From the NCBI GenBank assembly GCA_002118135.1, contig BDIU01000331.1:124596-188595 (forward strand): a DNA stretch of 64,000 nt, written 5' to 3'. A model generated the notes under the pieces. The model saw only the letters and a list, made by a program, of their open reading frames with translations, had not been told where the DNA came from and ran no database searches. Source of the DNA: Trebouxia sp. TZW2008 (Eukaryota; Chlorophyta; Trebouxiophyceae; Trebouxiales; Trebouxiaceae). A program made the position numbers and the translations under genes. Shown here piece by piece: positions 20,701 to 32,501 of this stretch (positions are counted from its first letter, which is position 1; every line of letters begins with the position of its first letter).

Positions 20701-23700
20701 GCCTACCATGCCGGATATAACCAAGGCTTCAACTGCGCTGAAGCTGTCAACTTTGCTACTGAGGATTGGATTCCCCTTGGCAAGGAGGCCACGCGGTGTG
20801 ACTGCAGAGCCATGGGAAAGGACGCTGTGTCTGTTGACATGAGGGTGTTCCCTGGATGCGAGGAGTCTTCCTCATCCTCAGATGACTCAGATGGTATGGC
20901 CTGCTCCTTGTGGCTCTGTATGTGCATTGCCAATGACATTGACCTTCTGAGCCTGTGATGCTTTGACACCTGAATCTTTGTTGCTTTAAGACCTGCTGTG
21001 TCTGTGGACATGCGCGTATTGTCGGGCTGTGAGGAGTCATCTTCATCCTCAGATGACTCAGACAGTATGGCCTGCTCCATATGAGCCTGTGAGTTTGGCC
21101 CCCGCCTTGTAGTTTTCTGTTGCTTTTACCCTCAAAGTATGAGGGTTTTGCTGACGAGTCCCTGTAGCTTTAGACATGCTATGTCTGCGGACATGCGGAT
21201 GTTCCTCATGTCTGAAGAGTCTAGAATAGCTGTGAACATTCTTCCAGAATTTTCACACTTGGGGAACACCCGCATGTTGACAGACACAGCAGTTCTCAAA
21301 GCAACAGAGACTCAAAAAGCAGCTTTTGTGGAAAATACGTACACAAAGTCACAAAAGGTGTAGGCCATAGGATGATGATGCTTTGCGTCTTGGTGTATAC
21401 ATGTAAATCTTGGAGACACCAGCTTGCTGGATGTTTGTTGCTTTGCCCCTTGCGTCTCTGTTGCTTTGAGACCTGTTGTGTGAGTGGACATTCGCATGTT
21501 CCTGGGCTGTGAGGAGTCATCTCCCAGCTTGGATGGCTCAGACGGTGTGACCTGCTCCCTGTGTTTCTGTGGGTTTGACATCTGCTTTTTGAGTCTTTGT
21601 CCTGCTCCTTTTGTCTTTATGGGTTTGACGCCAGCTTTTTTAGATTCTGTTGCTATGACATTCAAGTGTTTGATCCTTTGGCTCTTGAGCGTCTGTTGCT
21701 TGGCCTACTGTGTCTGTGGATGTGTGGCTGTTCTAGGGCTGCAACAAATATTGCTTGAGCTTAGATGTCTTTAAGTCATTGGAACTTGAGCAAGACTCCT
21801 CACTGGAACACATGCGCGTTCACAGATACAGCAGGTATCAAAACATCAGAGGTTCAAGAAGCAGGTGTCACAAAAATCATATACGCAGAGGCACTAGGAG
21901 CAGGCCACAGGATGATGATGCCTGTTTGTTGTGTCTTGGTGTATACATCATTCTTTTCTAGTCACCTGCTTCCTGAGTCTATGTTGCTTTGACACCTGAC
22001 TCTCTGTTGCTTCAACATCTGACCGCGGACAAGTGGGTGTTTTGGGGGTGTAAACAGTCTTCCTCAAAGCTCAGATGATGTCTAAGTCAGACTTGGATGC
22101 CATCTGAGCTTTGGAGAAGACTCTTCACACCCTGTGGAAATCCGCATGTCTGTAGACATGGTGCAGAATTCATGACGTGTGGTAGTTGATGAGTTGATCA
22201 AAGTTGTTGTGTGTGATCACAATACGATGTTATCAGAGTTGGAAGTGCATGGTGTGTTACAGGTGATGAGGAGATGGAGGCAGGATCTGATGAAGGTAGC
22301 AGCAATACCCCCAGGCGCCCCCCCTCCAAGCAGGCGCGCAAGAAGGTGGCTCAGAAGCATGGGTAAGCCCTCATGCGTTTGCTGTGTGTGATGCGCACTC
22401 AAGCTTGTTTGCACTTGCGCCTGTTCAGCCAAGCAGATGTGACCAGGTTGCACACAGGTATTGGTAGGCTCCCTCATGCCTTGGTCCACTTGCGTCTATC
22501 ATGTTGCTTGCAACACCATTCCGTCGTAGATGGACGTGTGCTTCATGTTGTGTCAAACTCCAACTAAAATTCACTTCGTCAAAACTGCAAATCAGTGTTG
22601 TCCAGCTGTTATCGGGTACAATTGGCTCCAGGGACATTGCTTGTGTTCTCTGTACACTCAACATTGTCAGCTGGTTCTGCTTCCAGATCTGCCACTGTAA
22701 CATATGCAAGCCATATCAGGACAACATCATACTTAGTCTGCTACCAGATATAGATCATCAGGGTTTTAGGACCAACCCCTGATCTGCACTGCCACAACTT
22801 GTGTATTGGTAAGTTTAGCGCATGTGCAGGGGCAATAGCAAGAGGGGCCCTGGGCGGCCGTGCAAGGCAGCCGTTCCCCCTGACTCAGACTCAGACCACA
22901 GCCAGGCTTCAGGCAACCATTCTAGCAATCTCACGGCCATAAGTCTACGTCTACTTGCTGCAGCTCGTGTTCAGCAGACGTATTGCCTGTGCAGAGCCAT
23001 TGGCAAGCAGGGCTCAACTCTAAGACTGATGACCACAAGCACCAGTCCTGAAGTTAGAGCAATATGCTGCAGCTTTTGTGACAACAGCTTCAATGCTTGT
23101 GCAGGGCCAGTGGCAAGAGGGGCCCAGGCCGACCGCGCAAAGTTGCCCCTCCCCCTGATACTGATACTGACTCGGACCACAGCCAGGCTTCAGGCGGCCA
23201 TGGGAGCAACCTGAAGGCCAGGAATTCCCCTATGAAGGTCAAGGCTTCCAGACAGGTGAGATTCAGGCAGTCAACATACTGTTGAAGTGTTTGTTGTTGC
23301 CCTTTGACACTGACTCAGACCACAGCCAGGCTGCAGGTGACCATGGAAGCAATGTGAAAGCCAGGACTTCTCCTGTGAAGGTCAAGGCCTCCAAACAGGT
23401 AAGCCTTGGGCAGTCTACATTCTGCTGGAAAAGTACACAAGGACATGCTTGGACTGTAATAATTTGACGATTTTAATGCCTTTGTCACGGCCTCCACACA
23501 GGGGATTTTTTGGCAGTCTGGCTTGTTGTTGAAGTGTTTGCTAAGCCAGTGTGACAGTCCCTATGTGTTGGTCAAGGCGCCAGCCTGCAGCTCACAATGC
23601 TGCATCAACATGTAATGTCACACGCACATAAGTATGCAAAATGTCCTCTACGCATGCGCGTCTAGACACGGAAGTCTCCGGCAATGTATGCCCTGATGAA

Positions 23701-26260
23701 ATGCATGCTATGTAAGTGCAACAAGCCCCTCCCTGCTTGTATGATGCTGGATCAGCATATGCATGTCGCATGGATGTGCATCATCTTCTGTGTGCTTGGC
23801 ATGAGCCGTTCAATCACGCGTGGATGTGATGTTGCACCATTCACCTCTTCCCCACATTTTGCCGGATGCTTGCACAGCAGCTTTATCTTCCTGTTGTGCA
23901 AAGAGTCATGTTTTTTGGACTTGTGCACACAATTACTTGACTGTTTGGTGTAGTTCGAATTTCAAAACTGTGCAACAACAGCTTGCTGTGCAGACTGGGG
24001 CAGGAAAGAGCGGGAAGACAGTAGGCAAGAAGATGAGGGAGAGCAAGGAGGGAAGGCGACGGCCGACCTCTGCACCAGGTGAGACACAATTCTTTTGTCT
24101 GCTTTCAAGCCACACATGCTGCACTGTCTCGTTTCAAAGTTCCAGTAAGCATGTTTGGGCAAAAGATCAGCTCTGCTGTTGCTGCGGCCTGTCACTGTTC
24201 TGTTTGTGGTCTGCTTCCCTGTGTACTTTCAGGCCCAGCAAAATCCTTGCTTTTTCTCTGCCTCAACAAAACAGCATGGAAAGTTTAAGCTGCTGCTCAA
24301 CTGTGTGTGATGCCCTATCATCCTCACAGCAAAGCTCCAATGGAGCAGCACTGAGAGCCTGCTGTTTCCCAACCACATGTCATGTGTTGTGCAAGTGGCC
24401 TCATCCCACACTTTGCTGTGCAGCTGCCAGCACACAGGCGTCCCCCAAGAAGAGGAAGGCTCAGCAGCCTGACTCTGAGCCAGCTGCCAAGAGAGCAAGG
24501 GACAACAGTCAGGCTCCCGCCAAGGCTCAGAGGAAACAGCCAGTCCAGGTAAAGAGGAAGCCTGGGCAGCCAAGGAAGCACCCCCTGCGCCCCCAGCCTG
24601 CCCCTCCTGCTCGCCCTACCTCTGCTCAGCCTATTCCCCAGGTAAAGCTCAGCTCCTATCATATGCAAAAGCCAAAGCAAGCTGCTCTGTAATGCTTCAA
24701 TCGCCAATGGCCTTGCTCAGTTGAAGCACCCCTTGCCCGGCAGCGCAACAGACAGCACAGACAGCTTCAGTACAATCTCAGCTGCAGACATCCTCAGATC
24801 CACTCAACTCACCAGCTGAGGTGTACATTCGCTCGCGATCTACGTCACAGGGCACAAACAAGCACCCCTTGCGCCCCCCCCTCTCCCCCCCCCAGCCTGC
24901 CCCCATTCTCCGCCCTACCGCAGCTCAGCCTCTCCTCATATAAAGTTCAAGTCTATTGTTTGCCCCTTTTTCATCCCCTATCAACTTCTGTTCTGTGTCT
25001 TCCTCAACCCCAACCATGTGCAGAACCTGAAAGCAAGCCTGTTTTGGAACGTGCACCGACCAATTGCTTTGCTCAGGTAGAGCTCAACTCCAGTGTGTAC
25101 ATGTATGATCATTGACTTCACTCATCATGATGTGTGTGACGTCATCACACTTGCTCGCTGTCTGTCTCCCTTTCACATTCAGTCACTGCCCCCCCCCACC
25201 CACCCGCCCCCCTACCCACAGCCCCCCACCCATTCATCCGCTTGCTCACGCACTTCTGCGCTCGCTCGCTTGCTCGCTTGCTTGTCTCCTCCTCTGCTCC
25301 CACAGCTTGCCAAATTGCTGAGCATGCAGCCTGTCTTTGAAACCTGGTACAGACTTACATTGAAGCAACCTGTTGTGCAGGCAGCAATATTTCCTGGATT
25401 GAAAGCAGAAGAGGCACCCAAGAGGGGTCACAGGCTTATTGACGGCCTTAAGACCAACACGGACAAGGAGGTGGTTGGTGAGCCCTGCGCTGTCATTGGG
25501 CGTGACGATGAGACAGGAGCCAAGTGAGTCCTTCCAGCCTTGTCTTGGCTTTGCTTTTTGCTTTTCTTGTTTGCTGTGCTTTTTGCTTTCAGGCTGGGAA
25601 AAGTGAGTTTTTCCAGCTTTATCTCAGTTTGGCTTGTGGCATCAGTCATGCCAGCTGATGCCAGCACATGCAAACTTGATTCAAGAGCAAAAGCTGCATG
25701 TGGGTGGGATTTGAGCTTCTGGCATTGATCAAAATTATTCTGCTCCTGGACAATGAGGTCAGATGCCGTGTGCTACAGTGAACATTTCATGCTGTGTTCC
25801 TCCTTACATGGCACTTTCTTGCATTTCCCATCAGTCTGCGTATAGATGCTGACCTTGAAATCTGCTGCAAAAGGTGTTTTTGTGAGGTGCCCTTTGTGCA
25901 ACCCACACTACTACTGTTGAGGCCTTGACAAAACGCTATCAATGACATTATATCATGTTGTCAACAGGTTGTGGTGACAACGTGTTGTGCTGACCATATG
26001 CTGCCTGTTGCTTCAGGTACTTCTACCTGGTACAGCGGCTGTGGCGGCAGGCCAGCCCTGGCAAGGTGACGGTTAGGTGGTTGCAGGAGAATCCCGAGAC
26101 CGGCAACTGGTCCGAAAGCCAGAGGACGTGGCAGGAAGACGCCGGCGCGTTGATGCACGTGAGGACGCAGGCGGTTTACCATCAGAACCGGGCGGCTAGG
26201 CCGTCGTACAAGCTCTTGACTATGAGGAGCAAGATCCTCAACGTCGACCTGGAGGACTGA
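17750..26260 (+). CDS. KDM4-like JmjN/JmjC histone demethylase with AT-hooks
   Basis: Fe(II)/2-oxoglutarate-dependent lysine demethylase. Exons: 17750-17953, 18028-18084, 18164-18221, 18707-18924, 19383-19454, 19728-19889, 20659-20893, 22263-22362, 23105-23255, 23994-24078, 24424-24641, 25306-25523, 26017-26260; about 673 residues with matching phases. The JmjN domain starts CPVLRPTKLQFSKPF. JmjC: YYGMWKAFFSWHVEDVDL gives the HxE metal ligands, SCSNFLRHK gives zinc ligands and the cofactor lysine, AYHAGYNQGFNCAE gives the last histidine, and CDC the final zinc cysteines, all as in KDM4. After an acidic Ser run come KRGPGRPRK and KRKPGQPRK, AT-hook-like. The last two exons (VRWLQENPETG region) are of unknown fold. 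Exons 9-11 are supported by phase and basic composition only. Confidence 0.9.
18462..18642 (+). repeat. Duplicated segment in KDM4-like intron 3
   Basis: Two copies of a roughly 60-bp block (core tcaagcggcctgtcctaca) begin at about 18468 and 18586, a step near 118 bp. Neither matches a recognised exon of the gene. Confidence 0.7.
20476..20540 (+). pseudogene. Decayed copy of the JmjC exon 20659-20893
   Basis: After a CTGCAG acceptor it reads VKQHSGEVTVLNAEAYHSH, against VKQNAGEFIVLNAGAYHAG in the real exon 183 bp downstream. It loses similarity after the histidine and has no suitable donor. Confidence 0.85.
20986..22165. repeat. Direct and inverted copies of the acidic end of JmjC exon 7
   Basis: The 3' end of exon 7 (about 20829-20910, VSVDMRVFPGCEESSSSSDD) recurs in forward orientation near 21000, 21180, 21480 and 21713. 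It recurs in reverse orientation near 21250-21310 and 21795-21860. A larger unit is also visible: 21260-21545 and 21795-22050 both run inverted copy, spacer with aggatgatgatg and cttggtgtatacat, then forward copy. The mRNA joins 20893 to 22263 in phase across this block. Confidence 0.8.
22830..22960 (+). repeat. Upstream copy of the AT-hook exon
   Basis: Starts after GTGCAG in the same phase as the exon at 23105 and reads KRGPGRPCKAAVPPD against KRGPGRPRKVAPPPD; Cys replaces a basic residue in the hook. It lacks the conserved 3' end with its CAG|GTGAGA donor. It could be alternatively used with another donor. Confidence 0.7.
23290..23398 (+). repeat. Downstream copy of the AT-hook exon, hook lost
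   Basis: Repeats the second half of exon 23105-23255 (gactcagaccacagccaggc) and keeps a donor CAG|GTAAGC at 23399. It has lost the acceptor and the GRP hook itself. Confidence 0.75.
24860..24945 (+). repeat. Decayed copy of the Pro-rich end of KDM4-like exon 24424-24641
   Basis: The segment from agcacccct to ctcagcctctcctc repeats 24577-24640 with insertions in its C-runs. The donor is lost and a stop follows. The C-rich tract continues as a cccac-type low-complexity run at 25188-25225. Confidence 0.65.
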
Positions 26261-27666
26261 TAACATCACAATAAAGAGAGTACAATGGGGCTGTCTTTGG
26301 ATTTGTCAGATGGCTCGCTGAGTTCATGGTTTCGAAGTGTTTCAGCTATTTCATGCTTTTATGCAAAGTAGAAGGCAAGGAGTCTTGGGAGGTGTGTGTG
26401 ATACATGGCATGGCAAAATCGAGGAGGTTGCCGATCATGTAGAGCTGCCTTAGTGCTGTGTCTCAGATGACCCTAGCGTCAGCAAAGCATGGTCTGAGAC
26501 ATGACTGTGAGCCTGAGCGCTACAGCATCGAGCAGCTATTAGGATGATGCAACAAGGTGTACAATTATCTATTGACAGCAATGCAGTGCACAGTGTAGCT
26601 GTGCACAGCGTCTGATTTTGGCTTAAATGAGTTGCAATGAAGTTGCGGCTACAGTTTGAAAAGTCAGGAATGAACCCGTTCAGCAACAAATGCAGCTTGC
26701 TCCTGATCAATGCTATTGTCTCTGTTGTGCTTTGACATCATTAAACTGCAGAGTGCATGATTCCCTGACCTCAGCCTTGTTTCAACAACGGCCTCCTGTC
26801 TAATAGTATTTGAGACTCAAAGGTCACTGTGTGATAGTGTTTGCTGGATCCAGTGTGCGACAAGTTGTCTCCTTGTCTTGGCTTGTGCACTGATTGCTGG
26901 CATGTTTGTATGCTGACAACAACGTAGTATTGGTGGTCAGCTGATAGTCAGAGGGGCTTTATTGCCGTATGCTCAGATGTACAAAGGTCACTGTGTAATA
27001 GTGTTTGCTGGATCCAGTGTGCGACAAGTTGTCTCCTTGTCTTGGCTTGTGCACTGATTGCTGGCATGTTTGTATGCTGACAACAACGTAGTATTGGTGG
27101 TCAGCTGACAGTCAGAGGGGCTTTATTGCCGTATGCTCAGATGTACAATGTTGCATATGAAATTGACGCCATAGTTGTGCGGTGAATCAACGGATATGAG
27201 ATGTACATCTGTGCAGGTAGATCACTTGACAAGTTCACAATGTGTGAATTCATCACGACATCGCTGACCTACAATCAATCACCTTGTGATGTTGCCCATA
27301 TCATCTTGCAACTGGGTCTTGCAGCAAACAGCAGTCTAAACAGTCCTTTGGCCAAGGCAGTGCAGTATGTCCCGCATGCAGCTGGACTCACAGATTGAGA
27401 GATTTGCGTAGTTTAAAGCATTATTCATCATTGATGACATGATTCTGCTCTCAAAATCTACAAAGCAAGCTAAATCTTCGACACAAAAATACAGAAACAA
27501 ATATTTATTGCTGTCGGCAAGTCCAATTCAAAATCTACTTGAGGTCGAACAAAATTGTTTGGCCTGTTCAAGGCCAGTTTGAAAGCTGTAACACCTGAAG
27601 CTACATCAATACATGAAATGTCACACATCATGCACTAGGCGCTGAATTGCATGCTAAGCTGGACTC
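26261..27666. other. Convergent intergenic region between KDM4-like and AVT genes
   Basis: AATAAA occurs at 26270-26275, nine bases after the demethylase stop, though green algae often use other poly(A) signals. Apart from the 164-bp tandem duplication annotated separately, I see no gene here. Confidence 0.5.
26821..27148. repeat. Near-identical 164-bp tandem duplication
   Basis: Units 26821-26984 and 26985-27148 differ at only two positions that I can see (gtgatag/gtaatag and ctgatag/ctgacag). No reading frame is apparent. The identity points to a very recent event, unlike the older decayed copies elsewhere. Confidence 0.95.
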
Positions 27667-30600
27667 TCAGAACTCTTGCAGCAAATCCCGGACTGATGTA
27701 TACGTGCCTGACAATGCGCAGAAGACTCCCAAAACCACAATAAAATAGTTGATCAACTTGTCTTTTTGCTCTAGCTCAGCATCGTACAACTTGAGGTAGC
27801 ACAGTGATGGGAAGATGACAGAGACTGTGATGGTCAGGAAGCTTCCAATGACTGCCATGACGTACCCAAAGAATGGTACGCCAGTTGCAAGCAGCAAGGC
27901 ACCGAGGCCGAGGCCTGTCCTCATGACACGACCAGGCAGACGAGAACTCTGCCACACTGCTTGCGCTCTTCGGCCCTGCAGAGAGCAGGAACATCAATCA
28001 GCAGGGCGTACACAATTGCATGTGCGCACCACTCAGGAAGTACGCCAGCAAGGCAGGCTGTTGACCCAGCCCCTTGGTACATACCAACTCAATCAGCGGC
28101 GTCCGCTCATTTGCATGAACTGTTCTAATCTCTGATAGCGGATCTGATAGCGCAGGCTCGCTGCAACATCAGCACTGCCAATCAGCACAGCGTATACCGA
28201 AGTGCATATAGCAAGCAACTTCTATACATGTAGAGCTCATACATTCCAACAGCTTTGCGTCACGTTCCGTCACTTTCAGTGAGAGCAGTAGCTGTACTGC
28301 TGGCGTTTCATTGCATCTGCACACTCAACTCAGCAGCGAGTTGACTGTGTAGGTGCAGTCTTATGCCAACACAAACGTCTCACTCACAAGACTGCAGGTT
28401 GTGGCTTGTTTCTGTGCTTTGCCTGAGAAAAGCCTTTTGCCGGAACAAAGCCTTGCCTGAGAATAGGCTTTGCCTGAGAAACGGCTTTGCCTGCAAAAAG
28501 GGTTCGCTCAAGAAAAGGGGAGAAAGCAGCACGCAGTGGCATAGACCCCGTACATCTCCACTACTCTCGGCTGATCGAAAGACTGTACATGAGAGATTGT
28601 ATGGTGCTTGCCACAGCGAGCAACGGTGCAGCATCTTCAAGCACCTGCTTTGCATGTGCACAGTGGTTGACAATGCTGCAAGCCAGTCATGTGAACTGCA
28701 AGCAAAGTGCCGAGTGTGACTGCTGCTTGTGCCACATCCCTCAAAGGCACAACATCACCTATGTTTGTCTGTACTGCTTGTGCCACACCCCTTAGAGGCA
28801 CAGCATCACCTGTTTTCTGTCTGTACTGCTTGTGCCACAGCACGCCCATGCTGTATGCAGCAGTGTACAGCTCATGCCTGGGGTTATACTGCCAAGCAAC
28901 ACTGTACCTTGCTGCTGGAAACTCATACACAAAACATGTGCATCCTGTGGCAACAGCAGCGCATACAGGTGCTCAGGGCAAGCGCAGCCGCACAGATACA
29001 GCTTCTGTACTAATGCATGCCACATGAGCGTGCTGCTCCACCTGCAGCGCCTCCTGCCAAACTTGTGCATGCTGTGGCACAAACAACACAGCCATAAAAT
29101 AAGGGACGACAAACGGGCACAATTGCTCCCAGGCATGCAGGTGCCACAGTCATACCTTCTGTACAAACTCTTCCACTCCTCGGGCAACAGGTTCTAAGGT
29201 CAGGGCAAACTTGGTGAAGGGGGACACAAGGATAAGTGAGGTAGCAGCCAGTGACAAGGGGCCAGCTCCTAGATTCATTGTCACCTCCTCTAGGGTCTTG
29301 TTCCCATACATGGCGTACCCAGCCACACCTGCAATGTGATGAAAACCGGTGTCATGGCAGTGATGAGTACTGTTGACTGTCAGCGAATGAGCAGCAGAAG
29401 TCCTGCTCCCAGATTCATTGTCACACATTGTTGCTCACAACGTCTGAGTATATGGTATCCAGCACGCTGAGGTAGCGGCTGTATTTGTTCAAGCGATGAC
29501 AGATGCTGGGGCACACAGCATGCAGGGGGTCCACGTGGGACTTAATCATGACTGCTCCATAACTCCAAATGTGAGGAATGCAGTGTCCAGCATGCATGTG
29601 GACTGGCTGCAGGCCTTCATGCTATTGTGGTTTTGGCAAAAGACAGCATGCAGGCGTCTTGGCAAAAATTACCCATCAGACTTGCAGTCACACCAAAAAC
29701 GGCTTCTTGATTGCTGAGAAACACAGCATGCCAATGACTGACAGGACTGGCAAACACAGCATGCAGGGAAACTTACCCATGAGAGCTATAGTGACACCCA
29801 CAACAATGTATATGGTGTCCAGCATGCACAGGTACTGGCTGCGGTCCTTCAGGCTGAAATAAATGCTTGGGAACACAGTGCCCTCTTCTCCAGCGCATTC
29901 CTGAAATTTGGCTTCTTCTTATGCACAAGGGGGGCAGTGGGGGTGGTGAAAAGACAAGACTTACCCATGAGAGCTCCAGTGACACCAACAATGATGTACG
30001 TGGTATCCAGCATGCGCGGGTACTGGCTGCGGTCCTTCATGCTGCGGTAAATGCTGGGGAAGACAGCGTGGCCCGAGAACACAAAGGCGCTGAGGCCAAA
30101 AGTGACTGGCAGGGTGCTGAGGTGCAGGGGAGAGGTGTGGGCCAGGTGAATGCCACCCTCCACGAAATTGTACACTACCACTCCTGCAACACAACTTCAG
30201 GCTTAGCAATTGACAGGGGACAGTGCCATTTTGGCAATCACAACCTTCATGTGCATGCTGTGTTCTTGCCCACAACGACTTTGCTGTTGAGATTCACAAG
30301 ACCCAACATAGCTCAGTAGCGGGACAGATGTGCACTTGACAGACTGTGCTTTCAGTAAAGGGCCAAGAGAATGCGGCCCTGCACACCATTATACACCACC
30401 AATGCTGCAAGACAAGCCCAGACATATTGTAAACACATGCTGCATTACCTTGAAGCTGCATCAGGGTCTGTATGCACTACATCTAGGTATCTCAAACTTG
30501 GTGCAACACCTGTAGGTCCTATAGCAAAGACTACTCCCATGGCCCTCATATACAATAAGGCACCCAGGTCAGGCAGTCGGGTGGTGAAACAAAAGGACGA

Positions 30601-32501
30601 AAAAGATGCCATACCTATAAGGCCTATAGCAGGAATGACTCCCGGAGCCCCCACATGTGAAAGGGCAGCCAGGTGGCGGGCAGGAACTACTTTTGCAACA
30701 GCTATTGAGACAAAAGGACAGAAAAGATGCCATACCTGTAAGGCCTATAGCAGAAATGACTCCTAGGGCGCCCACGTATGACAGGGCACCCAGGTCAGGT
30801 AGCCAGGTGGTGGGCAGGAACAGCCCTGCTGAAACGCCCATAAGCACCCCATGGGAGGGCAGATTGGTGCGGTTGCCTAATAGCTGTTGCAACAGTAGCT
30901 GCAAGTGGTCGCCCTGCAACAGTGCAGAACATTCAAAATGCTGTTCAGTCAGGCTGAGCAATCGTGACAAGGACAGCTTGATAGTTTGCCAATAGCATTT
31001 GTCAAGATTTCTGATGATGACAGGACAACAGCAAGAAGAGTGCGGAGCTGTTTGTACAGAAAAGGCAAGCATGTGCATTCAGTTCATGAGTCAGCATGCT
31101 CAAGCGCTTGAAAACGCTTGATGATGTAATGCCAGCTGCCTCACGGTTGCTGAGACATGCACAGCAAATCTGGCAATGGAAAACCACAGGATTGGGTCCA
31201 CAGAATACAAGAGCCACATATAAATGCACACACAAAGAAGATATTCAAATGTGTCAGGGTGAGAGGATAGCAATTTCTGAACTGACCTCAAGAATGAAGA
31301 AGAGGGCGCAGGTGCCAATTAGTTCAGTGTACAAAACAGCTGTGATGAACGCTCTGCCCTTGTCACCAAAGGCTGCCTGACCGACGTCTTCATAGCTTTG
31401 CAGCAGGCAGGGAGAGGGTGTCTGCACTATGACAGGTTCCCTATAGATATCCTCGTTGGCACCATCTGCCGGCCCTGGCAGAACTGCTGCTGGTGCATAG
31501 GGTACGTTGGGGTCCCGTAGGCCTTCTTCTGCTATCTGGGTGATAACCAGTTTGTTGCCTGCTGTTGTGTGAATACCTAGGGGGAGTGGGGAAGTCTTTC
31601 TGCAGTAGACTTCCTGGCACTTGACCAGTACCTGCAGACAACGCAAGTGGCTTAGCAAAAAGTTCAGAATGCAATAAGGTGCTGCTAATGTGTTTTTGGA
31701 AACATATTCTGTCTGATCTGATGTATCTGGTCCTTGATATGTCATGTTTATGAAGTAGTTTGAGCCAATATGAGCGATCCTTTGCATGCATGCTCCATGA
31801 CAAATCCATTGCGGCAACAAGGAGATGTGAGCTGACCTTGCCAGTGTAGTTAGTGCTGACCCAGAGTAGCCCAAGCACACCCAGAGTTGCCCAACCACCC
31901 TGCACAGCGCCAGTACGCACATCAGACAATGCGCATCAGAGACAGATGTCTTCATTGTGTGGGTTGGCTGCGCCCACAGCAGGGTGTTGAGCAGTGATGT
32001 CGCTAGTGCCAGCATACCTGTTTCAGAGCATAAGGAATTGAGAGCATGCCTACTCCAAGCATGATGTTCACTGAATTGAACAGAGCCTGCTGGAAAGAAG
32101 AGCCTCCAGCTGCATCACAGACACCTTTGCGTGATCGCGACTGATGCTCTGTTGCACATAGCGCAAGAAGACGCTGTCTCGGGGGGCTCACATTCGACGT
32201 TGGTCTGAGACGGCGCAGTTTCGATGAGAGACTCCTGAAGCAGAGCATTATGCCGCTGCGACTGCTTGGTGTCGACTGATGGCGTGCGACGTCGGATAGC
32301 TGCTGTACGCGGAGGCCGCCCAAGTGTTGCCAGCGTCATCACATTTCGCTTGCTGCTGCTTCTAAGTGAGCGCTGCTCTGTGTGCTGCTGCATGCCTGAG
32401 GTTCTTGCCAGGCGCTTCCATGTGTAGTTGAAAGGCCGATCTCGTTTGAGGCAAGGCGCGCTTCGGCCAGCGCCGGCAACGTTGCTGCTGGTATGTTGCA
32501 T
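27667..32501 (-). CDS. AVT1-like vacuolar amino acid transporter (AAAP family)
   Basis: Multi-pass secondary transporter of the amino acid/auxin permease family; AVT1-type members exchange amino acids and protons at the vacuole. Exons in transcript order: 32501-32192, 32109-32018, 31899-31837, 31631-31287, 30913-30736, 30183-29965, 29328-29156, 27975-27667. All phases agree and give about 562 residues, normal for AVT1. Exon 1 is a hydrophilic cytosolic N terminus. Exon 2 carries the signature FNSVNIMLGVGMLSIPYALK, followed by GGWATLGVLGLLW. Later come YELIGTCALFFILEGDHLQ-like and GLSAFVFSGHAVFPSIYRSM segments, then GYAMYGNKTLEEVTMNLG and a final hydrophobic exon. Substrate cannot be read from sequence. 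The ParA-like gene is divergent upstream. Confidence 0.93.
28722..28850. repeat. Short tandem repeat in the last AVT intron
   Basis: Three copies of a unit of about 57 bp with core tgtactgcttgtgccaca lie in the intron between the last two AVT exons. A shorter repeat of gcctgag(a)aa...gctttgcctg lies at 28415-28500. Confidence 0.8.
29443..29880 (-). repeat. Three decayed copies of AVT exon 30183-29965
   Basis: Copies of the exon's 3' half lie at about 29443-29520, 29540-29640 and 29764-29880; the last keeps the acttacccatgagagct donor region. Cores such as gtccagcatgcacaggtactggctgcggtccttcaggct differ only slightly from the exon in the last copy and increasingly in the others. All are downstream of the real exon. 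The mRNA joins 29965 to 29328 in phase 1. Confidence 0.85.
30508..30700 (-). repeat. Two decayed copies of AVT exon 30913-30736
   Basis: The exon's 3' half (ctataaggcctatagcaggaa-type core with its donor) recurs at about 30598-30700 and 30508-30595, steps near 125 and 95 bp. The nearer copy keeps the donor. Neither has a usable acceptor and frame. Confidence 0.82.

Noticed and set aside
20703..21080. Minus-strand SSEDEDD-rich ORF opposite KDM4-like exon 7
   Set aside because: Mirror of the Ser/Asp-rich coding repeat; the plus strand carries the JmjC motifs.
26270..26275. AATAAA as the poly(A) signal of the KDM4-like gene
   Set aside because: Well placed, but the hexamer is common and green algae often use other signals; not claimed without 3' end data.
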